This document shows, in pieces, positions 59,490 through 64,000 of a stretch of DNA of 64,000 nucleotides; the stretch's first letter is position 1, and the number at the start of each line of letters is the position of its first letter. The translations under genes were made by a program, and so were the position numbers. The notes beneath the pieces are model-generated. The model saw only the letters and a list, made by a program, of their open reading frames with translations, was not told the origin of the DNA and did no database searches. The DNA is from Asticcacaulis taihuensis (GTDB taxonomy: Bacteria > Pseudomonadota > Alphaproteobacteria > Caulobacterales > Caulobacteraceae), in NCBI RefSeq assembly GCF_900100255.1, contig NZ_FMTS01000006.1, positions 186,001 through 250,000 of the forward strand, given 5' to 3'.

Positions 59490-59637
59490 TTATCCTCCCT
59501 TCTTGGAGGGGAGGTGGCAGCGCGAGGCGCTTTAGCGCCGGTGTCGCTGACGGAGGGGTAAATGTCGCGGCGGGTTGGCCCCCTCCGTCGCGGACAAGCC
59601 GCGCCACCTCCCCCGCTTTGCAGGGGAGGAGAAAGTT
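59490..59637. repeat. Dispersed repeat R2, copy e
   Basis: Left CCTCCCTTCTTGGAGGGGAGG is itself a hairpin; then GGCAGCGCGAGGCGC, GTCGCTGACGGAGGGG, and the right half CCCTCCGTCGCGG, CCACCTCCCCCGC, GGGGAGGAGAAAG. Right end is one base from the C40 peptidase stop codon. Confidence 0.9.
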
Positions 59638-59638
59638 C

Positions 59639-60502
59639 TTACAAACGCCTGAACGCCAGCGGCATACCCGAACCGCATGAATCGATGCGATTAACGGCAT
59701 CGGCCAGAGGTTCGATGGCCACCTTCATGTGGTGGGCGTTGGCATGGATGATATGCACATCATCGGTCATGATGGCGACATGGCCCTTCCAGAACACCAG
59801 GTCGCCGCGCACCAGACCGCGCAGGTCAGGCCCGATATCGAGGGCTAAGCCCAGCTTCATTTGCATATCGGAATCACGCGGGCAGCCGTAACCTGAGGCA
59901 TAGAGCGCCTGTTGCAGCAGGCCGGAGCAATCCAGGCCCAGGCTTTCGCGGCCGCCCCACTGATAGGGCGCATTGATATAACTTTCGGCCACGCTGACGA
60001 AATCCGGCGCGAAGGTCTCGAAGGTCGACAGGTGATTGGCAAACACCCAGCCCATTTCATTGATATAGGCAAAGCCATTTTCATAACGCGTGACCGAGAC
60101 CAGCGCATTGTGGCTGAGCGCGGTCAACGTCGAGGATTTCAGGTTCGGACCGGCGAAGACGTAAGTACGCAGGGTTGAGACATAATGTGTCGGCAGGTAC
60201 CAGTCGCGCTTGAAAGCCGATACGGGCACATAGCCGACATAGCCGTCGCGCAGGGCCTGGCCCCAGAAATAATCATGCTTGCGCTCGATGACCTTGAAGC
60301 GCTCGCCCATCAGCAACTGATCCCACTGTTCCGCGCCGTGTTCCGGCTGCGACAGGATCGGCGCCGAAGCATCGTAACAGGAGAGCACCTCACCGGCGAC
60401 ATAGGTCTTGGCGCGGATCAGGCCCTCATGCGCCTGATCGGTCACGCCATCCTTGAAGGGCGTGGTGCGCTTGTCGAAAGGATCATCACTCATCTGCGTC
60501 AT
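59639..60502 (-). CDS. NlpC/P60 (C40) peptidase with SH3-like domains
   Basis: 287 residues from MTQMSDDPFDK (ATG 60493, MSDDP, is possible). Two SH3-like regions (VLSCYDASAPILSQP and VRYENGFAYINEMGWVF, the latter as SVTRYENGFAYINEMGW), then the C40 domain with catalytic Cys in LDCSGLLQQAL and His in KGHVAIMTDD. Cleaves peptidoglycan peptide bonds. No signal peptide, as in the cell-wall-recycling type. The M17 aminopeptidase gene lies upstream in the same direction. Confidence 0.92.
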   Translation of the reverse strand: MTQMSDDPFDKRTTPFKDGVTDQAHEGLIRAKTYVAGEVLSCYDASAPILSQPEHGAEQWDQLLMGERFKVIERKHDYFWGQALRDGYVGYVPVSAFKRDWYLPTHYVSTLRTYVFAGPNLKSSTLTALSHNALVSVTRYENGFAYINEMGWVFANHLSTFETFAPDFVSVAESYINAPYQWGGRESLGLDCSGLLQQALYASGYGCPRDSDMQMKLGLALDIGPDLRGLVRGDLVFWKGHVAIMTDDVHIIHANAHHMKVAIEPLADAVNRIDSCGSGMPLAFRRL

Positions 60503-60625
60503 AAAGCCGTATACCTTCTGCAGGTCACTATCACCGTGGCGCACGTACTCTGCGCCTTATATGGTCACTCTACGATACGGATGCAAAGATCGCCTTAACG
60601 GCCAAGGTCAACAGAGTCTTTATGC

Positions 60626-60701
60626 GCTCAAGCGCCGCGCGGCTTACCTCGCATCAGCTCGGGCGGGCGGTCGCCCTTGCCGGATTTCCTGAGAAATCCG
60701 G
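60626..60701 (-). repeat. Dispersed repeat R3, copy d (reverse orientation)
   Basis: On the minus strand: hairpin CCGGATTT...AAATCCGG (60680-60701), then CAAGGGCGACCGCCCGCCC, ATGCGAGGTAAGCC and GCGCTTGAGCGC. Lies between the C40 peptidase and aminopeptidase genes. Confidence 0.82.
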
Positions 60702-60742
60702 AATTTTATGAAAACTTAAAGCAGGTCTTAACACGGATGATT

Positions 60743-62140
60743 TCAGTAAGATGTCAGCAACTGATATACCGCCCTAAGCGCCTGCGCCTCGGCCCCAACG
60801 GGGGAACCGGCCCGGCCGCGCGGATTCCAGGCATAGATGTCGAAATGCACCCAGGCGCCTGATTTCGGCGCGAAGCGTTGCAGGAAAAGCGCCGCCGTCA
60901 CCGAACCGCCCTGTGCCCAGCCGGCCGGATCGTTACGGATATCGGCGATGTCGGAATCCAGCGCATCAGTATAGCCCTTCCACAGCGGCATCCGCCACAG
61001 GGGGTCGTTCTGGGCGATCGAGGCCACTTCCAGTTGCCGCGCCACATCCTCGTCATCGGTATAGAAGGGAATGACCTCCGGCCCCAGGGCCACGCGCGCC
61101 GCACCGGTAAGCGTGGCGAAGTCGACGGTCAGGGCCGGTTCCAGTTCGCCCGCCCGCGCCAGGGCATCGGCCAGGATCAGCCGGCCCTCGGCATCGGTAT
61201 TGCCGATCTCGATCGAAAGACCGGCGCGTGAGGCCAGGATATCGCCCGGCCGGAAGGCATCGCCTGAAATCGAATTTTCCACCGCCGGGATCAATACGGA
61301 CAGCGCCACCGGCAACTGGCTGGCCATCACCCAATCGGCCAGGGCGAGCGCATGGGCCGCGCCGCCCATATCCTTCTTCATCAGCCCCATGCCGGCGCCA
61401 CCCTTGATATTCAGACCGCCGGTATCGAAGGCCACGCCCTTGCCGACCAGGGCGACCACCGGGAGCGGACCGGGCACACCCGCCGGCTGCCAGGTGATCT
61501 CGATAAAGCGCGGCTGGTTGTTCGGCCCGGCGGCACGACCAACGGCGTGAACGGCGGGAAAGTTTTCGGCCAGCAGATCATCGCCAACCGTCACCTGGAT
61601 CGCGGCGCCATGCGCCCCGGCGATGCGGCGCGCCTCGGCCTCTATCTCCGCCGGCCCCATATCGTTGGTCGGCGTATTGACCAGATCTCGCACCAGATTG
61701 TGCGCCCTGACCTCGCGCGCCACGGCGGTTTTCGTCGCCTCGTCGAGCGCCGAGTCATCGAGCCTGACTTCACTCGGCGTGCTGCCCGATTTATAGCGCG
61801 TGAAGCTGTAGGCGCCTAATCCCCAGGCGACATGGATGGAATGAGCATCCAGTTCCGCGTCATGTTGCAGGGCCCACAAACCCTTCGGCAATTGCGATGG
61901 CAGGGCGCGGAAAGTCATCGGCGTGTAATTCTTGCGCGCACCCAGGCCGAACCAGGCGCGGCAGCCGCTCTCTTCCGGCAGGACGATCAGGCTGCCCGCC
62001 TTACCGGTAAAGCTTTTCGCCGTCAGGAACTTCGCCTGTGCCGGCTTCAGCGCGGCGATCGCCGCGGCGGCCTCTTCCTCGAAAAGGGCAATCAACGTGT
62101 TCTCTGGGGCGGCTTTGGGGGCCTTGATCGGCTTGGGCAT
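60743..62140 (-). CDS. Leucyl aminopeptidase family protein (M17)
   Basis: 465 residues. Metal-site motifs GKGVAFDTGGLNIKG, KKDMGGAAHAL and the M17 signature NTDAEGRLILADAL; N-terminal domain is shorter than that of PepA. Releases N-terminal residues from cytoplasmic peptides, a plausible partner for the neighbouring C40 peptidase in murein peptide recycling. Conserved pairing in relatives is recalled, not checked. Confidence 0.92.
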   Translation of the reverse strand: MPKPIKAPKAAPENTLIALFEEEAAAAIAALKPAQAKFLTAKSFTGKAGSLIVLPEESGCRAWFGLGARKNYTPMTFRALPSQLPKGLWALQHDAELDAHSIHVAWGLGAYSFTRYKSGSTPSEVRLDDSALDEATKTAVAREVRAHNLVRDLVNTPTNDMGPAEIEAEARRIAGAHGAAIQVTVGDDLLAENFPAVHAVGRAAGPNNQPRFIEITWQPAGVPGPLPVVALVGKGVAFDTGGLNIKGGAGMGLMKKDMGGAAHALALADWVMASQLPVALSVLIPAVENSISGDAFRPGDILASRAGLSIEIGNTDAEGRLILADALARAGELEPALTVDFATLTGAARVALGPEVIPFYTDDEDVARQLEVASIAQNDPLWRMPLWKGYTDALDSDIADIRNDPAGWAQGGSVTAALFLQRFAPKSGAWVHFDIYAWNPRGRAGSPVGAEAQALRAVYQLLTSY

Positions 62141-62235
62141 TGAGGGGCATCACCGTTAACGATTGTTAAGAGCTTTAACTATATCTTCACAGCGGTCACC
62201 GAAAGCTTAATTCTGTTCGTTAATCGGGGTTCGCC
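62141..62235. promoter_or_regulatory. Divergent promoter region rich in TTAA half-sites
   Basis: Between the aminopeptidase and TPR genes, four TTAA tetramers lie within about 80 bases, including GTTAACGATTGTTAAG (N6 spacing). Half-sites resemble CtrA binding, but spacing departs from N7. Confidence 0.3.
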
Positions 62236-63096
62236 ATGCTGCGCCACCTGCTTGTTTCCGCTGCTCTTGTGGCTTGTTTCACGGCCAGTCCTGCATCCGC
62301 CGGCCTGTTCGGCAAGGATGACGCCAAAAAAGACACCGCGCCGGCCACTTCCGCATCCGCCACACCGAAAGCGGCCGGTTTCAAGCCGGCCACCAAGGCC
62401 GAGATCGAGGCCGCCCTGCGCGCCGATCCGCTGCAACAGTCGGTTTTCTTCAATGACCAGTTCGAGCATAACCCGACCGATGCGAAGATGGGGCTCTACC
62501 TCTCCAACGCCCTGCGTGCGCTCGGTCGCTATCCCGAAGCCGCCGACATCGCCCATCGTGTCCTGCTGTTCGCCCCGGATAATACCGACATCCTGCTGGC
62601 CGCCGCCCGCGCCCATATCGCCGACAACAACGCCTTCTTCGCCATCGATCCGCTGCAGCACGTTATCGAGCTGAAGCCGAAAGACTGGCAGGCTTACTCG
62701 CTGCTGGGCGTCGCCTATGACCAGACCAAGCGGCCGGACGAGGCGCAAACGGCGTGGAACCAGGCCCTGGCGCTTTCACCCAATAATCCCGCCGTGCTCA
62801 CTAATATGGCCATGGCGAAAGTCACCCGCGGCGATTTCACCGGCGCCGAGCCGCTCTTGCGCACCGCCGTGGCGCAAGCAGGCGTCACCGTGCAGATTCG
62901 TCAGAACCTGGCCCTGGTGCTGGGCCTCGAAGGCAAGATGACGGAAGCCGAAAGCCTGCTGCGCCGCGACCTGCCGCCACAACAGGCGGATGCCGCGCTG
63001 GCGTGGCTGCAAGGCGCCGTGGCCGCCAAGGCCGCGCCGGCTTCGACCGCCGCGCCGACGCGGTCATGGGATTCTGTGAAGGCGTCGGGTAGTTAA
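62236..63096 (+). CDS. Exported TPR-repeat protein
   Basis: 286 residues. Signal peptide (LLVSAALVACFTASPASAG), an Ala/Lys linker, and four or five TPR motifs (LYLSNALRALGRYPEAADIAH, YSLLGVAYDQTKRPDEAQTAW, ALVLGLEGKMTEAESLLR as cut pieces). TadD-like in layout but no tad genes lie near. Repeat R1c begins directly after its stop. Confidence 0.85.
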   Translation: MLRHLLVSAALVACFTASPASAGLFGKDDAKKDTAPATSASATPKAAGFKPATKAEIEAALRADPLQQSVFFNDQFEHNPTDAKMGLYLSNALRALGRYPEAADIAHRVLLFAPDNTDILLAAARAHIADNNAFFAIDPLQHVIELKPKDWQAYSLLGVAYDQTKRPDEAQTAWNQALALSPNNPAVLTNMAMAKVTRGDFTGAEPLLRTAVAQAGVTVQIRQNLALVLGLEGKMTEAESLLRRDLPPQQADAALAWLQGAVAAKAAPASTAAPTRSWDSVKASGS

Positions 63097-63242
63097 GTAA
63101 GAAACCCCACCACCATTTCGCTTCGCTCATGGTCCCCCTCCCCAATAAATTGGGGAGGTACAGGAAGCTATCCTTATGCCTCCCCGACTTGTCGGGGAGG
63201 GGGACCGCGCCCATCTTCGGGCGTGGTGGTGGGGGTTCTTGC
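63097..63242. repeat. Dispersed palindromic repeat R1, full copy c
   Basis: Left end GTAAGAAACCCCACCACCA, right end its complement with two mismatches. Inner hairpins CCCCAAT-AA-ATTGGGG, CCTCCCCGAC-TT-GTCGGGGAGG and CGCCC-ATCTT-CGGGCG. Starts at the base after the TPR gene stop. The 371-base gap to nrdB contains this repeat and the nrdB promoter region. Confidence 0.92.
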
Positions 63243-63246
63243 TTCC

Positions 63247-63457
63247 TTATCCCCATCACCAATTGTAACCCGTTAACTTTTGTCGCTGCACGCCACAACG
63301 CCCTGTGCTAGCGTGATCCGCAAAGCGTCGTTTCGCGCCTTCGTATCGGGATTGAAAAATTATCCCCAAAAACCACCTACCATATGTAGATGTTAACCTA
63401 GCCTTAACCACGAAATGTGGTGATATAGCCACGACATTTGCGCTTTAGTATCGATTC
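63247..63457 (+). promoter_or_regulatory. nrdB upstream region with cell-cycle-type motifs
   Basis: TTAACCTAGCCTTAAC (63393-63408) is a full TTAA-N7-TTAA CtrA-type site. Two TTATCCCCA 9-mers (63247-63255 and 63360-63368) are one mismatch from the DnaA box. GATTC at 63453-63457 is a GANTC methylation site 11 bases before ATG. CTACCATATGTAG (about 63377-63389) is an imperfect palindrome that might be an NrdR-type box. Confidence 0.5.
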
Positions 63458-63467
63458 GGGGTTTTCT

Positions 63468-64000
63468 ATGAGCAGTTCACTTCTTCTGGCCAATTCTTCC
63501 GCCGGTCTCCTGACCCCGAGCCATTCCTACAAGCCGTTCCGCTATCCCTGGGCCTTTGAGTTCTGGCGCAAGCAGCAGCAGGTCCACTGGATTCCGGAAG
63601 AAGTGCCGCTGGGCGAAGACTGTAAGGACTGGGCCACCAAGCTCAACGATTCCGAGCGCAACCTGCTGACCCAGATCTTCCGCTTCTTCACGCAATCGGA
63701 TATCGAGGTTCAGGACAACTACCTGGAACGCTATTCACGCGTTTTCAAGCCGACCGAAATCAAGATGATGATGTCGGCCTTCGCCAATATGGAAACCGTC
63801 CATATCGCCGCCTACGCCCTGCTGCTCGAAACCATCGGTATGCCCGAAAGCGAGTTTGGCGCGTTCATGGATTACCAGGCCATGCGCGACAAGCACGACT
63901 ATATGGGCACGTTCGGCGTCGATACCGAAGCCGATGTCTGCCGCACGCTCGCCATGTTCGGCGGCTTCACCGAAGGGCTGCAACTGTTCGCCTCCTTCGC
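63468..64000 (+). CDS. nrdB: Class I ribonucleotide reductase small subunit (3' cut by window)
   Basis: The first 177 residues are in the window and the frame runs off its end. FRYPWAFEFWRKQQQVHWIPEEVPLGED (in two parts: AFEFWRKQQQVHWIPEE and VPLGED), FFTQSDIEVQDNYLERY and ANMETVHIAAYALLLE show the metal ligands Asp, Glu and His and the radical Tyr in the ExxHxxxY spacing. Supplies deoxyribonucleotides for replication, consistent with the cell-cycle-type promoter. Confidence 0.94.
   Translation, partial: MSSSLLLANSSAGLLTPSHSYKPFRYPWAFEFWRKQQQVHWIPEEVPLGEDCKDWATKLNDSERNLLTQIFRFFTQSDIEVQDNYLERYSRVFKPTEIKMMMSAFANMETVHIAAYALLLETIGMPESEFGAFMDYQAMRDKHDYMGTFGVDTEADVCRTLAMFGGFTEGLQLFASF

Noticed and set aside
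1-64000. tRNA or rRNA genes
   Set aside because: No intergenic segment showed a T-loop GTTCGAATC-type motif with matching arms, nor any rRNA sequence, on reading the gaps.

Overview
The window looks like chromosomal DNA of an alphaproteobacterium of the order Caulobacterales, most likely Asticcacaulis or a close relative. This is inferred from gene content and order, not from a database search. Supporting signs are the pheA / membrane cytochrome c pair, the ftsK-lolA-xthA neighbourhood, a CenR-like response regulator, DUF2794 and DUF3597 proteins, a TTAA-N7-TTAA (CtrA-type) site before nrdB, and moderately GC-rich coding DNA. No rRNA, tRNA, CRISPR array, transposase, integrase or prophage gene was found. 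Most of the window is housekeeping chromosome with a few low-GC small genes mixed in.

Layout. 1-7.8 kb: end of a GH78-like glycosidase, DUF3597, small exported protein, cutA, beta-lactamase-fold hydrolase, rarD, asd, a receiver-only regulator and a TrxR-like flavoprotein. 8-19.3 kb: zapE, cimA (citramalate route to isoleucine), a UbiH-family hydroxylase, GST, DUF2794, BI-1 protein, aldo/keto reductase, CitE-like lyase, Trm112-like protein, CnoX-like thioredoxin, ProX-type tRNA editing protein, DUF6065-like protein. 19.3-27.7 kb: M3 peptidase, murI, and a peroxide-defence locus (ahpD-ahpC-ahpF divergent from oxyR), then two related lipoproteins. 27.7-39.9 kb: nadE, ilvA overlapping two FKBP lipoproteins, a minus-strand block (queG, GT2 glycosyltransferase, pgi), GST, cation efflux, a citrate-synthase-like protein with an HTH and apparently no catalytic residues, uppP. 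40-50 kb: L,D-transpeptidase, CenR-like regulator, RraB-like protein, lipocalin, xthA, lolA, an interposed GH2 beta-galactosidase, ftsK. 50-58.5 kb: acnA, ccmA-ccmB / ccmC-ccmD-ccmG (cytochrome c maturation), a receiver protein, slyX, pheA. 58.8-64 kb: membrane cytochrome c, C40 peptidase, M17 aminopeptidase, TPR protein and the start of nrdB.

The most unusual feature is a set of dispersed palindromic repeats. At least three families (R1, R2, R3; twelve copies in 64 kb) have conserved ends or tails, but their hairpin arms differ between copies while staying self-complementary. All copies are intergenic and most lie within a few bases of a stop codon. R2 copies separate ahpC from ahpF and ccmA from ccmB, and in the second case the repeat end supplies the ribosome binding site of ccmB. 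Other points worth following are the HTH-citrate-synthase pseudoenzyme, two candidate terminator-linked small RNAs beside R3 copies, a cell-cycle-type promoter before nrdB, and tandem lipoprotein paralogues of sharply different base composition.
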